From Paraburkholderia agricolaris (GTDB lineage Bacteria; Pseudomonadota; Gammaproteobacteria; Burkholderiales; Burkholderiaceae): a DNA stretch of 64,000 bases. The position numbers and the translations under genes are program-made. Below, in pieces: positions 52,436 to 63,388 of the stretch. Below the pieces are notes generated by a model, which searched no databases, had not been told where the DNA came from, and was given only the letters and a program-made list of their open reading frames with translations. The DNA is taken from contig NZ_QPER01000001.1 of assembly GCF_009455635.1 (NCBI RefSeq), positions 4,402,001 to 4,466,000 on the forward strand, given 5' to 3'. Position 1 is the first letter of the stretch. Each line of letters opens with the position of its first letter.

Positions 52436-52654
52436 TCACTTCGCCCGGAACACGATCCGCGCACGCGACAGATCGTAAGGCGTCAATTCAACCGTCACCT
52501 TGTCGCCCGGCAGGATTCGGATGTAGTGCATCCGCATCTTGCCGGATATGTGTCCCAATACGACATGGCCGTTTTCCAGCTTCACCCTAAAGGTAGCGTT
52601 AGGCAGGTTTTCGATGACTTCACCCTGCATCTGGATAACATCGTCTTTGGCCAT
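52436..52654 (-). CDS. infA: Translation initiation factor IF-1
   Basis: A 72-aa single OB-fold protein starting [20 protein letters not shown] and ending [13 protein letters not shown]. It occupies the A site during 30S initiation. It is placed between secY (8 bases upstream) and rpmJ, as in many beta-proteobacterial spc operons. Confidence 0.98.
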   Translation of the reverse strand: MAKDDVIQMQGEVIENLPNATFRVKLENGHVVLGHISGKMRMHYIRILPGDKVTVELTPYDLSRARIVFRAK

Positions 52655-52662
52655 AAGTCCTT

Positions 52663-54009
52663 TCAACGCATCGGGACGCCGCCGCCTTTGAAGTTAGCTT
52701 TCTTCAGCAGCGATTCATACTGTTGCGACATAACGTACGACTGCACCTGCGCCATGAAATCCATTGTGACGACGACAATGATCAGCAGCGACGTTCCACC
52801 AAAATAAAACGGCACGTTCCAGCGCAGTACCAGAAATTCAGGCAGCAGACAAACAAACACGATGTAGATCGCACCAGCCAGCGTAAGACGCGTCAGGATA
52901 CGGTCGATATATCGCGCTGTTTGATCGCCCGGGCGGATGCCTGGGACGAAAGCGCCACTCTTTTTCAGGTTGTCGGCCGTTTCCCTGCTGTTGAACACCA
53001 GTGCGGTGTAGAAGAAGCAGAAGAAGACGATCGCCAACGCGTACAGCAACACGTACACGGGTTGACCGGGCTTAAGGGCTTCGGCCACGTTGTGCAACGT
53101 GTCTGCGAACCAGCTGGTACGCGACCCCGAACTAAACCAGTTCAGGATAGTTGCCGGGAAGAGAATGATCGACGATGCAAAGATCGGCGGAATCACGCCC
53201 GACATATTCAACTTCAGCGGCAGATGCGAAGACTGTCCGCCGTAAATCTTGTTACCGACCTGCCGCTTGGCGTAGTTCACAAGAATCTTGCGCTGGCCAC
53301 GTTCGATGAACACAACCAGATACGTCACTGCAGCAATCAGCGCGACCACGATAATCGCCGAGATGATGCTCATCGAGCCGGTTCGCACCAATTCGAAAAG
53401 ACCACCGATTGCGTTCGGGAAGCCGGCCGCAATACCACCGAAAATGATGATCGAAATACCGTTACCAAGCCCGCGTTCCGTGATCTGCTCACCCAGCCAC
53501 ATCAGGAACATCGTGCCGGTTACCAGCGTCACGACCGTCGTCAACCGAAACACCATCCCCGGATCGATCACCAGGCCCGGCTGATTTTCCAGTGCGACGG
53601 CAATGCCGAACGCCTGGAACGTCGCCAGCAGAACCGTAAAGACACGCGTGTACTGCGTAATCTTCCGTTGTCCAGCCTGCCCTTCCTTTTTCAGCGCTTC
53701 CAGCTGCGGCGAGACAATCGCCAGCAACTGCATGATGATCGACGCCGAAATGTACGGCATGATCCCCAGCGCAAAAATCGTGAACCGCGAAAGTGCACCA
53801 CCCGAGAACATGTTAAACATGCCAAGGATGCCGCCCGACTGGCTTTGGAACAGCTTTGCCAGTTGGTCCGGGTCAATACCCGGCACCGGAATGTGCGCGC
53901 CGATACGGTAGACGATCAACGCCAGCAGCAGGAACACTGCACGCCGACGCAGATCGCCAAACTTCGCCGCGCTGCGACCGGGTTTTGCGAGACTCGGACT
54001 GTTAGCCAA
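52663..54009 (-). CDS. secY: Protein translocase subunit SecY
   Basis: A 448-aa protein with ten TMs. The start is TTG at 54009 with GGAG seven bases upstream, giving the expected N-terminus [13 protein letters not shown] read as Met; no ATG fits. The plug and first TM region ([43 protein letters not shown]) and the cytosolic loop VNYAKRQVG are intact. It forms the SecYEG channel. Confidence 0.97.
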   Translation of the reverse strand: MANSPSLAKPGRSAAKFGDLRRRAVFLLLALIVYRIGAHIPVPGIDPDQLAKLFQSQSGGILGMFNMFSGGALSRFTIFALGIMPYISASIIMQLLAIVSPQLEALKKEGQAGQRKITQYTRVFTVLLATFQAFGIAVALENQPGLVIDPGMVFRLTTVVTLVTGTMFLMWLGEQITERGLGNGISIIIFGGIAAGFPNAIGGLFELVRTGSMSIISAIIVVALIAAVTYLVVFIERGQRKILVNYAKRQVGNKIYGGQSSHLPLKLNMSGVIPPIFASSIILFPATILNWFSSGSRTSWFADTLHNVAEALKPGQPVYVLLYALAIVFFCFFYTALVFNSRETADNLKKSGAFVPGIRPGDQTARYIDRILTRLTLAGAIYIVFVCLLPEFLVLRWNVPFYFGGTSLLIIVVVTMDFMAQVQSYVMSQQYESLLKKANFKGGGVPMR

Positions 54010-54055
54010 GTACCTTCTCCGATGCAAATGCTAGTGACGGCAAATAAATCGCGCG

Positions 54056-54490
54056 TTACTCGGCAAAAGAGCCACCGGCTGCTTCAATAGCAGCGCGTGC
54101 ACCCTTCGTCGCACCCAGACCCTTCACAACGATCTTGCGCTTGAGCTCGCCCGTCGCGATGATCTTGGCGCTCTTGATCAGCTCGCCGACCAGGCCGGCT
54201 TGCTTCAGAGCCAGCAGATCGATTTCATCGACCGGCAGCTTTTCCAGATCGGAGAGACGCACTTCACCAACGAATTCCTTCGTCAGCGAGGTGAAGCCAC
54301 GCTTCGGCAGGCGACGTTGCAGCGGCATTTGACCGCCTTCGAAGCCAACCTTGTGAAAGCCGCCCGAACGCGACTTCTGACCCTTGTGACCACGGCCAGC
54401 AGTCTTGCCCAGACCGGAGCCGATACCACGGCCGACGCGACGCTTAGCGTGCTTCGAGCCTTCAGCCGGCTTCAGGTTATTCAATTCCAT
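54056..54490 (-). CDS. rplO: 50S ribosomal protein L15
   Basis: A 144-aa protein starting [13 protein letters not shown], with the Gly/Arg-rich N-terminal arm ([20 protein letters not shown]) and a C-terminal globular domain ending [16 protein letters not shown]. It lies 46 bases upstream of secY. Confidence 0.98.
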   Translation of the reverse strand: MELNNLKPAEGSKHAKRRVGRGIGSGLGKTAGRGHKGQKSRSGGFHKVGFEGGQMPLQRRLPKRGFTSLTKEFVGEVRLSDLEKLPVDEIDLLALKQAGLVGELIKSAKIIATGELKRKIVVKGLGATKGARAAIEAAGGSFAE

Positions 54491-54519
54491 TATCAACTCC
54501 TTGAGTCCTGGTCAGCCGC

Positions 54520-54702
54520 TTAGCCGATGACCTTAACGAGGTACGAAACCTTGTTGATCATGCCGCGCACAGCCGGCGTGTCCTGCAACTCGCTAACCGA
54601 ATTGAGTCGGCGCAGACCCAGGCCACGCACCGTTGCACGGTGCGTTTCACGGGTGCCGATCAGGCTCTTGACGAGCTGGACCTTGACAGTTTTATCAGAC
54701 AT
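54520..54702 (-). CDS. rpmD: 50S ribosomal protein L30
   Basis: A 60-aa protein starting [17 protein letters not shown], with [15 protein letters not shown] and [12 protein letters not shown] longer in-frame extension overlaps rpsE and is not real. Confidence 0.98.
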   Translation of the reverse strand: MSDKTVKVQLVKSLIGTRETHRATVRGLGLRRLNSVSELQDTPAVRGMINKVSYLVKVIG

Positions 54703-54712
54703 GGTGTCCACC

Positions 54713-55231
54713 TTAGCCCAGAATATCTTCGACGGACTTGCCGCGCTTCGCCGCGATATCACCCGGCGTCGACTGCTTGCGCAGACCGTCGAGCGTTGCA
54801 CGAACGAGGTTGTACGGGTTCGTCGAACCGTGGCTCTTGGCCACAACGTTCTGCACGCCCATCACGTCGAACACTGCGCGCATCGGGCCACCAGCGATCA
54901 CACCGGTACCGTCCTTGGCCGGAGCCAGGAGGACCATCGATGCGCCGTGCTTACCGTGCACTTCGTGTTGCAGGGTACCGTTCTTAAGCGGCACCTTGAA
55001 CATGTTGCGGCGAGCCTGTTCCATCGCCTTCTGAACAGCGACCGGCACTTCCTTCGCCTTGCCCTTGCCCATACCGACGCGGCCATCACCGTCGCCAACC
55101 ACGGTCAGTGCGGCGAAACCGAGAATCCGGCCACCCTTCACAACCTTGGTCACGCGGTTGACCGAAATCATCTTTTCGCGCAGGCCGTCGTCGCGTTCGT
55201 CAGCCTGAACTTTCGCTTGCATCTTTGCCAT
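54713..55231 (-). CDS. rpsE: 30S ribosomal protein S5
   Basis: A 172-aa protein with the N-terminal dsRNA-binding fold ([19 protein letters not shown]) and the decoding-fidelity loop [15 protein letters not shown]. The C-terminal domain ends ESVEDILG-like (GKSVEDILG). It is 10 bases before rpmD. Confidence 0.98.
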   Translation of the reverse strand: MAKMQAKVQADERDDGLREKMISVNRVTKVVKGGRILGFAALTVVGDGDGRVGMGKGKAKEVPVAVQKAMEQARRNMFKVPLKNGTLQHEVHGKHGASMVLLAPAKDGTGVIAGGPMRAVFDVMGVQNVVAKSHGSTNPYNLVRATLDGLRKQSTPGDIAAKRGKSVEDILG

Positions 55232-55245
55232 GACGAATTCTTCCC

Positions 55246-55611
55246 TTAGAACTTGAGTCCGGCTTCGCGCGCCGCATCAGCCAGCGCTTTCACGCGGCCG
55301 TGGTAACGGAAACCCGAACGGTCGAAGGCGACGGATTCGATGCCGGCAGCCTTAGCCTTTTCTGCAATGCGCTTACCGATCAGGGTCGCAGCAGCGACGT
55401 TGCCGCCCTTGCCAGTCTGATCAGCCAGTTGCGCACGCACTTCGGCTTCGAGCGTCGACGCGCTGGCGAGCACCTTGGTGCCGCACGGCGAGAACACTTG
55501 CGCATAAATGTGCGTGTTCGTGCGATGCACGGCGAGACGCGCGACCTGCAGCTCAGCGATCTTGATACGCGTCTGACGAGCGCGGCGCAGGCGAGATTGA
55601 GTCTTATCCAT
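55246..55611 (-). CDS. rplR: 50S ribosomal protein L18
   Basis: A 121-aa protein starting [17 protein letters not shown]. It has [14 protein letters not shown] and the C-terminal [27 protein letters not shown]. It binds 5S rRNA with L5 and L25. Confidence 0.98.
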   Translation of the reverse strand: MDKTQSRLRRARQTRIKIAELQVARLAVHRTNTHIYAQVFSPCGTKVLASASTLEAEVRAQLADQTGKGGNVAAATLIGKRIAEKAKAAGIESVAFDRSGFRYHGRVKALADAAREAGLKF

Positions 55612-55623
55612 GATTGCGCACCC

Positions 55624-56154
55624 TTACTTCTTCTTCGTTTCTTTGAGGATCACAACCTCATTGGCGTAACGCACACCCTTGCCCTTGTAGGGCTCCGGCG
55701 GGCGATAGCCGCGCACTTCTGCAGCGACTTGGCCAACTTGTTGCTTGTTGATCCCCTTGATCACGATTTCGGTTTGCGTCGGGGTTTCAGCCTTGACGCC
55801 TTCCGGCATCTGGTGCACCACGGGGTGCGAGAAACCCAGCGACAGGTTCAGCTTGTCGCCTTGCGCCTGTGCGCGGTAACCGACGCCAACCAGCGTCAGC
55901 TTGCGCTCGAAACCCTTCGTCACGCCGTTCACCATGTTCGCAACCAGTGCGCGCATCGTGCCCGACATCGCATTCGCTTCGCGGCTTTCGTCCACCGGCT
56001 CGAACTTCAGCGTGCCGTTGTCGTTCACCACCTTCACGAGGCTGTTTGCAGCCTGCGAAATCGTACCCAGCGGGCCCTTGACGGTAATGCGTTCGTCGCT
56101 CAGGGCCACTTCTGCGCCTTGCAGCGCGATCGGGCTTTTACCTACTCGAGACAT
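55624..56154 (-). CDS. rplF: 50S ribosomal protein L6
   Basis: A 176-aa protein starting [12 protein letters not shown]. It has two related alpha/beta domains and the signature [17 protein letters not shown] near the C-terminus. It sits near the GTPase-associated centre of the 50S subunit. Confidence 0.98.
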   Translation of the reverse strand: MSRVGKSPIALQGAEVALSDERITVKGPLGTISQAANSLVKVVNDNGTLKFEPVDESREANAMSGTMRALVANMVNGVTKGFERKLTLVGVGYRAQAQGDKLNLSLGFSHPVVHQMPEGVKAETPTQTEIVIKGINKQQVGQVAAEVRGYRPPEPYKGKGVRYANEVVILKETKKK

Positions 56155-56172
56155 GTTTCTCTCCTTTCGGCC

Positions 56173-56568
56173 TTAAGCGACGTAGCAGATGACTTCGCCG
56201 CCAACGCCCGTTGCACGCGCCTTGCGGTCCGTCATCACGCCCTTCGGCGTCGACACGATTGCCACGCCGAGGCCATTCATGACCACGGGGATGTCGTTAC
56301 GGCCGCGGTACACACGCAGACCAGGCTTCGAAACGCGTTCAATGCGCTCGATCACCGGACGGCCAGCGTAGTACTTCAACACGATGTTCAATTCAGACTT
56401 CGCACCTTCGGACTTCACTGCGAAATCATCGATATAGCCTTCGTCCTTCAGGACCTGCGCAATCGCAACCTTGACTTTCGACGAGGGCATTGTCACCGAA
56501 ACTTTCTCAACCATCTGCGCATTGCGGATGCGAGTCAGCATATCGGCGATAGGATCACTCATGCTCAT
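56173..56568 (-). CDS. rpsH: 30S ribosomal protein S8
   Basis: A 131-aa protein starting [18 protein letters not shown] (a second Met two codons in is an alternative). The C-terminal [20 protein letters not shown] binds central-domain 16S rRNA. In enterobacteria S8 represses the spc operon by binding near rplE; no such leader was identified here. Confidence 0.98.
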
Positions 56569-56582
56569 TTACGTTTCTCCTA

Positions 56583-56888
56583 TTACCAGCTCGCCTTGGT
56601 CAGGCCAGGGATCTCGCCGCGGAACGCGATTTCGCGAATCTTGTTACGCGCCAGCCCGAATTTACGGAACGTGCCACGTGGGCGACCGGTAATTGCACAA
56701 CGATTGCGCTTACGGGTCGGGTTAGAGTTGCGCGGCAGTTGTTGCAGTTCCAGACGTGCTGCGTAATGCTCTTCGTCCGACTTGCTCATATCGCCGATGA
56801 TCGCTTTCAGCTCAGCACGCTTGGGAGCGTACTTAGCGGCCAGGCGAGCACGCTTCTTTTCACGTTCGATCAGTGCCAGTTTAGCCAC
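56583..56888 (-). CDS. rpsN: 30S ribosomal protein S14 (zinc-independent form)
   Basis: A 101-aa protein starting [13 protein letters not shown] with the signature [19 protein letters not shown]. It lacks the CxxC...CxxC cluster of the short zinc-binding S14, so it is the long C-minus type. Confidence 0.98.
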   Translation of the reverse strand: MAKLALIEREKKRARLAAKYAPKRAELKAIIGDMSKSDEEHYAARLELQQLPRNSNPTRKRNRCAITGRPRGTFRKFGLARNKIREIAFRGEIPGLTKASW

Positions 56889-56895
56889 GGTAACC

Positions 56896-57435
56896 TCAGT
56901 TTCTGAACGGGAACTTGAAGCTGGCGAGCAGAGCCTTTGCTTCGTCGTCGGTCTTCGCAGTTGTCGTGATGCTGATGTTCAGCCCACGCAGTGCGTCGAT
57001 CTTGTCGTAGTCGATTTCGGGGAAAATGATCTGCTCTTTCACACCGATGTTGTAGTTGCCGCGACCATCGAACGCACGACCCGACACGCCACGGAAGTCG
57101 CGCACACGGGGGAGCGCAACCGTCACGAAACGGTCCAGAAATTCGTACATTGCCTGACCACGCAACGTGACCATTGCACCGATCGGATAGCCCTGACGGA
57201 TCTTGAAGCCAGCGATTGCCTTGCGTGCCTTCGTGATCACCGGCTTCTGGCCTGCGATCTTCGTCAGGTCGCCAACGGCGTTCTCGATGATCTTCTTGTC
57301 AGCAACCGCTTCGCCAAGGCCCATGTTCAGGGTGATCTTGGTGATGCGCGGCACTTCCATCACGGACTTGTAACCGAACTTCTCGATGAGGCCGGGTACA
57401 ACCTTCTCTTTGTAAAACTCTTGCAAACGAGCCAT
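56896..57435 (-). CDS. rplE: 50S ribosomal protein L5
   Basis: A 179-aa protein starting [16 protein letters not shown], with [15 protein letters not shown] and the [19 protein letters not shown]-terminus. It binds 5S rRNA and contacts the P-site tRNA. It is 7 bases before rpsN. Confidence 0.98.
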   Translation of the reverse strand: MARLQEFYKEKVVPGLIEKFGYKSVMEVPRITKITLNMGLGEAVADKKIIENAVGDLTKIAGQKPVITKARKAIAGFKIRQGYPIGAMVTLRGQAMYEFLDRFVTVALPRVRDFRGVSGRAFDGRGNYNIGVKEQIIFPEIDYDKIDALRGLNISITTTAKTDDEAKALLASFKFPFRN

Positions 57436-57452
57436 TTTTTTACTCCGCAGCG

Positions 57453-57761
57453 TCAGGCGCTCAGCACGGCACCGGTCGTCTTAAGGAAACGGACTTTCTT
57501 GTCTCCCTCGACCTTGATGCCTACACGCGACGCCTTGCCATTCGCGTCGACCAATGCGACGTTCGAAATTTGCAGCGGCATCGTCTTGGCTTCCACGCCA
57601 CCCGTCGTACCCTTCATCGGGTTCGGCTTGACGTGCTTCTTGACGAGGTTGATGCCCTCGACAATTACTTTGTCTTCGCCAACGGACAGCACGACGCCGC
57701 GCTTGCCTTTATCTTTGCCGGTGATGACGATAACCTCGTCACCTTTGCGAATCTTGTTCAT
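57453..57761 (-). CDS. rplX: 50S ribosomal protein L24
   Basis: A 102-aa protein starting [20 protein letters not shown], the KOW motif, with [12 protein letters not shown] following. It is an assembly initiator of the 50S subunit. Confidence 0.98.
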   Translation of the reverse strand: MNKIRKGDEVIVITGKDKGKRGVVLSVGEDKVIVEGINLVKKHVKPNPMKGTTGGVEAKTMPLQISNVALVDANGKASRVGIKVEGDKKVRFLKTTGAVLSA

Positions 57762-57770
57762 CGCGACTCC

Positions 57771-58139
57771 TTACAGCACTTCAGGTGCCAGCGAAACGAT
57801 CTTCATGAATCGTTCGCTGCGCAACTCGCGCGTAACAGGCCCGAAAATACGGGTGCCAATAGGTTCGAGCTTGGCATTCAACAGCACTGCTGCATTGCCG
57901 TCGAACTTGATCAGCGAGCCGTCTTGACGACGTACGCCCTTGGCGGTGCGAACCACCACGGCGTTGTAAATTTCGCCTTTCTTCACGCGCCCGCGCGGCG
58001 TTGCTTCTTTGACGGTCACCTTGATGATGTCGCCAATGCTGGCATAACGACGCTTCGAGCCGCCGAGAACCTTGATGCACATGACTTCACGCGCACCGGT
58101 GTTGTCGGCCACTTCAAGCCGAGTTTCGGTCTGGATCAT
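57771..58139 (-). CDS. rplN: 50S ribosomal protein L14
   Basis: A 122-aa protein starting [19 protein letters not shown] with the signature [19 protein letters not shown]. It opens the spc operon here and is preceded by a leader of about 210 bases running from a strong promoter at 58358-58385. Confidence 0.98.
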   Translation of the reverse strand: MIQTETRLEVADNTGAREVMCIKVLGGSKRRYASIGDIIKVTVKEATPRGRVKKGEIYNAVVVRTAKGVRRQDGSLIKFDGNAAVLLNAKLEPIGTRIFGPVTRELRSERFMKIVSLAPEVL

Positions 58140-58348
58140 GGTTTATCTATCCCAACTTAATCCGGTCACACCACCATGGCGTACCCGGTCAGTCTTGGTC
58201 CCGTCAGCCAATCGGCTGCTTGGGTATGAACAGCAGCGACGGCAAACGAAACCCGCCATCGCAATCCGGTGAATCCTTCGGAACAGACTGGCGCCTGAAC
58301 CGCTTCCCCCACCAACTTCGCCCGCGACGGGGCTCCCATAAAAGAGGG

Positions 58349-58381
58349 AAGACCGAGATTATAACAAATAATCTCGGTCTT
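58349..58381 (-). terminator. Hairpin ending the S10 operon (contains the spc promoter -10)
   Basis: Leftward AAGACCGAGATTAT pairs perfectly with ATAATCTCGGTCTT around a 5-base loop, 49 bases past the rpsQ stop. The downstream tract (CCCTCTTTT) is only moderately T-rich, so termination may be partial. The hairpin overlaps a promoter on the same strand. Confidence 0.7.
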
Positions 58382-58385
58382 GCAA
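58358..58385 (-). promoter_or_regulatory. Promoter of the spc operon inside the hairpin
   Basis: On the minus strand TTGCAA (58380-58385) is followed after 16 bases by a perfect TATAAT (58358-58363). The predicted start near 58350 gives a leader of about 210 bases before rplN. Confidence 0.7.
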
Positions 58386-58429
58386 GCGAAACTTACTGCG
58401 ATTTCAACTACTTCTACAACTTCGCGGCG

Positions 58430-58702
58430 TCAGATGACGCGAGCAGCCTCGACCAGGCGAGCCACAACCCAAGCTTTCGTCTTCGAAATCGGACGCGTTT
58501 CCTGGATTTCAACGAGGTCACCCTCGTTGTACGTGTTCGCATCGTCGTGCGCGTGGTACTTCTTCGAACGCACAACGTACTTGCCGTAGATCGGGTGCTT
58601 CACGCGGTGCTCAACCAGCACGGTGACCGTCTTGTCCATCTTGTTGCTGACGACCTTGCCGACCAGCGTCCGCTTGAGCGAGGTTTTTACGCTATCGTTC
58701 AT
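58430..58702 (-). CDS. rpsQ: 30S ribosomal protein S17
   Basis: A 90-aa OB-fold protein starting [15 protein letters not shown], with [21 protein letters not shown] and the [19 protein letters not shown] signature. It is the last gene of the S10 operon and overlaps rpmC by 4 bases. Confidence 0.98.
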
Positions 58703-58896
58703 TTCTGGTTCGCCTTCTCAGTCAGGACGGTCCGCACACGTGCGATGTCGCGACGGACCTTCTTCAGCTGGCTCGTGTTCGTGAGCTGCTGGGTCGCGAG
58801 TTGCATGCGCAGGCCGAATTGCGCCTTCAACAGGTCCGACAGCTCCTTGTTGAGCGCGGCCTGATCTTTCTGGTGAAGTTCGGAAGCCTTCATCAT
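58699..58896 (-). CDS. rpmC: 50S ribosomal protein L29
   Basis: A 65-aa two-helix protein with [17 protein letters not shown] and [15 protein letters not shown]. Either of the two adjacent Met codons (58896 or 58893) can start; the second gives the usual 64 residues. It lies near the exit tunnel. Confidence 0.97.
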
Positions 58897-58903
58897 TTGC
58901 TCC

Positions 58904-59320
58904 TTAGGCGCCGAGCTGACGCACGATAAACGTCGTCTTGAGCGGCAGCTTAGCTGCAGCCAGACGGAACGCTTCGCGTGCCAGCTCTTCGGTTACGCCG
59001 TCCATTTCGTACAGCATCTTGCCCGGTTGAATCTCTGCGACGTAGTACTCAGGGTTACCCTTACCGTTACCCATCCGTACTTCAGCCGGCTTATGCGAGA
59101 TCGGCTTGTCCGGGAAAATGCGGATCCAGATGCGGCCACCACGCTTGATGTGACGCGTCATTGCACGACGTGCCGCTTCAATCTGGCGCGCGGTCAAACG
59201 ACCACGACCGATAGCCTTCAGGCCGAACTCACCGAACGACACCGCGTTGCCGCGGGTAGCGATACCGGTGTTACGACCCTTCTGCTCTTTGCGATACTTT
59301 CTGCGTTTCGGTTGCAGCAT
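58904..59320 (-). CDS. rplP: 50S ribosomal protein L16
   Basis: A 138-aa protein starting [17 protein letters not shown], with [20 protein letters not shown] and [14 protein letters not shown]. It contacts the A-site tRNA. It is 2 bases after rpsC. Confidence 0.98.
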
Positions 59321-59322
59321 CG

Positions 59323-60129
59323 TTATTCTCCAGTCTTCCCGTCGCCGCCAGCACCGCCAGCACGACGAGGAGCGCCACGGCGTGCACCTGCCGGGCCACC
59401 ACCTTCACCATCACGACGCGGACGGCGATCGCCACCCGGACGTGCGTTGCGGCGCGGACGCTTTTCTTCGGCGACTTCTTCAACCACCGGTGCGTCATTG
59501 CGGCCGAGCGTGTCGCCCTTGTAGACCCACACCTTCACGCCGATGATGCCGTACGTCGTCTTCGCTTCCGAAGTTGCGTAGTCGATATCAGCACGCAGCG
59601 TATGAAGCGGTACGCGACCTTCGCGATACCATTCCGTACGAGCGATTTCGATACCGTTCAGGCGGCCAGCGCTCATGATCTTGATGCCTTGAGCACCCAG
59701 ACGCATTGCGTTTTGCATCGCACGCTTCATCGCACGGCGGAACATAATCCGGCGCTCGAGTTGTTGCGTGATCGAATCCGCGATCAGTTGCGCATCGGTT
59801 TCCGGCTTACGGATTTCTTCGATGTTGACGTGGACCGGAACGCCCATGCGGCGTTGCAGTTCCGACTTCAGCAGCTCGATATCCTCGCCCTTCTTACCGA
59901 TGACCACACCCGGACGCGAGCTATAAATCGTGATGCGCGCGTTTTTCGCCGGACGCTCGATAACGACGCGACCAACCGAAGCGTTTTTCAGCTTCTTCTT
60001 CAGGTATTCACGAACACCGATGTCTTCCTGCAACATCGCCGCGAAATTGTTGTTGTTCGCGTACCAACGCGACGCCCAATTGCGGCTGACGGCCAAACGG
60101 AAGCCAGTCGGATGAATTTTCTGTCCCAT
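59323..60129 (-). CDS. rpsC: 30S ribosomal protein S3
   Basis: A 268-aa protein starting [18 protein letters not shown]. The KH domain has [18 protein letters not shown]; the C-terminal domain has [21 protein letters not shown] Gly/Arg-rich tail of about 40 residues (from [12 protein letters not shown]) extends beyond the E. coli-length core and is probably disordered. It forms part of the mRNA entry site. Confidence 0.98.
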
Positions 60130-60140
60130 CGTATGACCCC

Positions 60141-60470
60141 TTAATTCCCGACCGTCACAGTGATGTGACAGGATTGCTTCTCGATGCGGTTACCACGGCC
60201 TTTAGCGCGCGCGGTAAAACGCTTGAGCGAGGCAGCCTTGTCGACCATGATGCTCGTTACCTTGAGCTCGTCGATATCAGCGCCTTCGTTATGCTCCGCA
60301 TTCGCGATCGCCGACAGCACAACCTTTTTCACGATTCCCGCAGCCTTCTTCGGCGAGAACGTCAGAACGTTCAGCGCCTTGTCGACCGGCAAACCGCGGA
60401 TCTGGTCAGCCACAAGGCGCGTTTTCTGCGCCGAGATGCGGGCACCGCGATGAATTGCTTTCACTTCCAT
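60141..60470 (-). CDS. rplV: 50S ribosomal protein L22
   Basis: A 109-aa protein from [13 protein letters not shown] at 60470 (a preceding Met at 60473 is the only close alternative). [12 protein letters not shown] and the long beta-hairpin ending [19 protein letters not shown] line the exit tunnel. Confidence 0.98.
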   Translation of the reverse strand: MEVKAIHRGARISAQKTRLVADQIRGLPVDKALNVLTFSPKKAAGIVKKVVLSAIANAEHNEGADIDELKVTSIMVDKAASLKRFTARAKGRGNRIEKQSCHITVTVGN

Positions 60471-60480
60471 CATGATCCCC

Positions 60481-60756
60481 TTATTTCTTAGCCTTCTTGT
60501 CGGCTGCATGACCCTTGAACGTCCGGGTCAATGCGAACTCGCCAAGCTTGTGGCCGACCATGTTTTCCGAGATGTACACCGGAACGTGTTGACGGCCGTT
60601 ATGCACAGCAATCGTCAAACCGATGAAATCCGGCAGAATCGTCGAACGACGCGACCAGGTTTTGATCGGCTTCTTATCACGCGCAGCAGCTGCCGACTCA
60701 ACTTTCTTCAGCAAATGGGCGTCGCAGAACGGACCTTTTTTTACAGAACGTGCCAT
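60481..60756 (-). CDS. rpsS: 30S ribosomal protein S19
   Basis: A 91-aa protein starting [15 protein letters not shown] with [20 protein letters not shown] and [15 protein letters not shown]. It pairs with S13 in the head of the 30S subunit. Confidence 0.98.
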   Translation of the reverse strand: MARSVKKGPFCDAHLLKKVESAAAARDKKPIKTWSRRSTILPDFIGLTIAVHNGRQHVPVYISENMVGHKLGEFALTRTFKGHAADKKAKK

Positions 60757-60766
60757 TGCCTACTCC

Positions 60767-61594
60767 TTAACGCTTGTGACGGCGCTGGACGATCATGCTC
60801 GTCGTGCGCTTGTTGCTGCGGGTGCGATAACCCTTAGCAGGCGTGCCCCACGGGCTCACCGGATCGCGACCTGCAGCCGTCTTGCCTTCACCACCACCGT
60901 GCGGGTGATCGACCGGGTTCATTGCAACGCCACGCACCGTCGGGCGGATACCGCGCCAGCGGTTCGCGCCAGCCTTACCGATTTGACGGAGGCTGTGCTC
61001 TTCGTTGCCAACTTCACCAATCGTCGCGCGGCATTCAACGTGAACGCGGCGGATTTCACCCGAACGCAGGCGGACCTGTGCGTAGATGCCTTCACGAGCC
61101 AGCAGCATCGCCGACGTACCAGCCGAACGCGCCATTTGCGCGCCCTTGCCCGGCAGCATTTCGATGCAGTGAATCGTCGTACCGACCGGAATGTTGCGGA
61201 TCGGCAGCGTGTTACCTGCGCGGATCGGAGCTTCCGAACCCGACATCAGTTGCTGACCGACCGTCACACCCTTCGGAGCGATGATGTACTTGCGCTCGCC
61301 GTCTGCGTACAGAACCAGCGCGATGTTCGCGCTACGGTTCGGATCGTACTCAAGACGTTCGACCTTTGCCGGAATGCCGTCCTTGTTGCGACGGAAATCG
61401 ACGACACGGTAGTGATGCTTGTGACCGCCACCCTTATGACGCGTGGTGATGTGACCGTTGTTGTTACGGCCGGCGGTCGTGGATTGCGAGTCGAGCAGCG
61501 GTGCGAACGGCTTGCCCTTATGCAGATCCTTGTTGACCACCTTGACCATCGCACGGCGACCCGGCGAAGTCGGCTTAACTTTAACGATTGCCAT
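60767..61594 (-). CDS. rplB: 50S ribosomal protein L2
   Basis: A 275-aa protein starting [17 protein letters not shown]. It has the near-invariant C-terminal [19 protein letters not shown], whose His is important for peptidyl transferase function. It starts 2 bases after rplW. Confidence 0.98.
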   Translation of the reverse strand: MAIVKVKPTSPGRRAMVKVVNKDLHKGKPFAPLLDSQSTTAGRNNNGHITTRHKGGGHKHHYRVVDFRRNKDGIPAKVERLEYDPNRSANIALVLYADGERKYIIAPKGVTVGQQLMSGSEAPIRAGNTLPIRNIPVGTTIHCIEMLPGKGAQMARSAGTSAMLLAREGIYAQVRLRSGEIRRVHVECRATIGEVGNEEHSLRQIGKAGANRWRGIRPTVRGVAMNPVDHPHGGGEGKTAAGRDPVSPWGTPAKGYRTRSNKRTTSMIVQRRHKR

Positions 61595-61596
61595 GA

Positions 61597-61911
61597 TTAC
61601 TTGGCCTCCGCTTCAAAGTTGATTTCCTGGCCGGGCTTCAGGCAGACGTACGCCTTCTTCACGTCCTTGCGCTTGCCCATGAAGCGGCCAAAGCGCTTGG
61701 CTTTGCCCTTCGAGACCAGCACGTTGACGGAATTGACTTCCACCTTGAACAGCAGCTCGACTGCAGCTTTCACTTCCTGCTTCGTGGCATCGGGCGCGAC
61801 TTCGAACACAACTTGCTCGTTCTTGTCGGCCACCAGCGTCGCCTTTTCGGAGATCACCGGCGCGAGCAGGACCTGCATCAAACGATGATCGTTCTTGCGA
61901 ATCTCGCTCAT
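61597..61911 (-). CDS. rplW: 50S ribosomal protein L23
   Basis: A 104-aa protein with [33 protein letters not shown] and [17 protein letters not shown]. It docks trigger factor and SRP at the tunnel exit. It overlaps rplD by 4 bases. Confidence 0.98.
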   Translation of the reverse strand: MSEIRKNDHRLMQVLLAPVISEKATLVADKNEQVVFEVAPDATKQEVKAAVELLFKVEVNSVNVLVSKGKAKRFGRFMGKRKDVKKAYVCLKPGQEINFEAEAK

Positions 61912-62528
61912 GACAGCAACTCCTCGATCTGGGCGACCGCAGCCTTCGTGATCAGGATCTTCTTGAAGTAGATCAGCGACAGCGGGTCGGCGTAACGCGG
62001 CTCGACAACTGCCACATGGGCGAGGTTGCGCGACGCGAGGTACAGGTTTTCGTCAACCGTGTCGGTAATCACCAGCACGGAGTCGAGACCCATCGCCTTG
62101 AATTTTTCGGCCAGCAGCTTCGTCTTCGGCGCTTCGAGCGTCAACTCGTCGACCACCGAAATGCGGCCTTCGCGAGCCAGCTGCGAGAAGATCGAGCAGA
62201 GACCTGCGCGATGCATCTTCTTGTTAACCTTGTGCGAAAAGTTTTCTTCCGGCGAATTCGGGAAGATCCGGCCACCGCCGCGCCACAACGGGCTCGACGA
62301 CATACCGGCACGGGCGCGGCCCGTACCCTTCTGGCGCCACGGCTTCTTGGTCGTGTGCTTGACTTGCTCACGGTCCTTCTGCGCGCGGTTACCGCTACGG
62401 GCATTCGCTTGATACGCCACCACGACCTGGTGAATCAGGGCTTCGTTGTAATCGCGGCCGAACACTACGTCCGACGCGCTAACGCCCGCACCTTCCTGAC
62501 CATTGGCATTCAGGAGCTTAAGTTCCAT
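61908..62528 (-). CDS. rplD: 50S ribosomal protein L4
   Basis: A 206-aa protein starting [16 protein letters not shown], with the tunnel loop [20 protein letters not shown]. In enterobacteria L4 also represses the S10 operon by acting on the leader. Its start overlaps the rplC stop by one base. Confidence 0.98.
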   Translation of the reverse strand: MELKLLNANGQEGAGVSASDVVFGRDYNEALIHQVVVAYQANARSGNRAQKDREQVKHTTKKPWRQKGTGRARAGMSSSPLWRGGGRIFPNSPEENFSHKVNKKMHRAGLCSIFSQLAREGRISVVDELTLEAPKTKLLAEKFKAMGLDSVLVITDTVDENLYLASRNLAHVAVVEPRYADPLSLIYFKKILITKAAVAQIEELLS

Positions 62529-63187
62529 TATTTCGCTCCTTTCACGGCACGCGTCTTCACGGCCGGCGTAACGAATACCTTGCCACCCTTCGCACCCGGA
62601 ACGGCGCCCTTGACCAGCAACAGCTTGCGGTCAGCGTCGATACGAGCGATTTCGAGGTTTTGCACGGTTACCGTATCGTCACCCATGTGACCGGTCATGC
62701 GCTTACCCGGGAAAACACGACCCGGATCCTGCGCCATACCGATCGAACCCGGCACGTTGTGCGAGCGCGAGTTACCGTGCGATGCACGGCCGGATGCGAA
62801 GTTGTAACGCTTGATGGTACCGGCGTAGCCCTTACCGATCGACACGCCTTGCACGTCGACCTTCTGGCCTACTTCGAACAGGTCGGGACCGACCACGGTG
62901 CCGTTCGACAACTCGGCAGCCTTGGCAGCATCGATCTGGAATTCTTTGAGGATTTCACCGGCTTGAACACCGGCTTTGGCGAGATGACCGGCCAACGGCT
63001 TCGTCACACGCGATGCACGGCGCGTACCGAATGCAACCTGCACGGCCGTGTAGCCGTCGGTTTCAACAGTCTTGATCTGCGTCACGCGGTTGTCGGACAC
63101 GTCCAGCACGGTAACGGGAATCGAATCCCCTTCTGCCGTGAAGATACGGGTCATGCCAACCTTGCGACCTACGAGTCCAAGGCTCAT
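62528..63187 (-). CDS. rplC: 50S ribosomal protein L3
   Basis: A 219-aa protein starting [20 protein letters not shown] (an upstream in-frame Met adds four residues and is not usual). [20 protein letters not shown] and [13 protein letters not shown] are conserved; the Gln in MAQDPGR is the site methylated in some bacteria. It heads the S10 transcript here, with its own promoter about 120 bases upstream. Confidence 0.98.
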   Translation of the reverse strand: MSLGLVGRKVGMTRIFTAEGDSIPVTVLDVSDNRVTQIKTVETDGYTAVQVAFGTRRASRVTKPLAGHLAKAGVQAGEILKEFQIDAAKAAELSNGTVVGPDLFEVGQKVDVQGVSIGKGYAGTIKRYNFASGRASHGNSRSHNVPGSIGMAQDPGRVFPGKRMTGHMGDDTVTVQNLEIARIDADRKLLLVKGAVPGAKGGKVFVTPAVKTRAVKGAK

Positions 63188-63309
63188 CGTTTTCTCCATT
63201 CCCGACTGCGATTGGTCGGGGCTAATTTACAAAATGCCGGTGCCGTTTCGGGCGTGAAATCACGCTGCAGCACACCGACTTTTTTGCGCAAATGCGCGAA
63301 AAGCCCACT

Positions 63310-63338
63310 ATTATAGCGAGGCCTTCCGTTTTCCGCAA
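63310..63338 (-). promoter_or_regulatory. Promoter upstream of rplC
   Basis: On the minus strand TTGCGG (63333-63338) precedes a perfect TATAAT (63310-63315) by 17 bases. The predicted start near 63303 leaves a leader of about 115 bases before rplC. Confidence 0.7.
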
Positions 63339-63356
63339 GCAATCAATGACTTAGCG

Positions 63357-63376
63357 TTGCCTGGCAAGCCAGGCAA
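63357..63376. repeat. Hairpin between rpsJ and rplC
   Basis: TTGCCTGGC and GCCAGGCAA form a perfect 9-bp stem with a 2-base loop, 13 bases past the rpsJ stop. No T-run follows leftward, so it may be an attenuator, a processing site, or a Rho-assisted end rather than a classical terminator. Confidence 0.55.
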
Positions 63377-63388
63377 GCGTTAGAAGCC

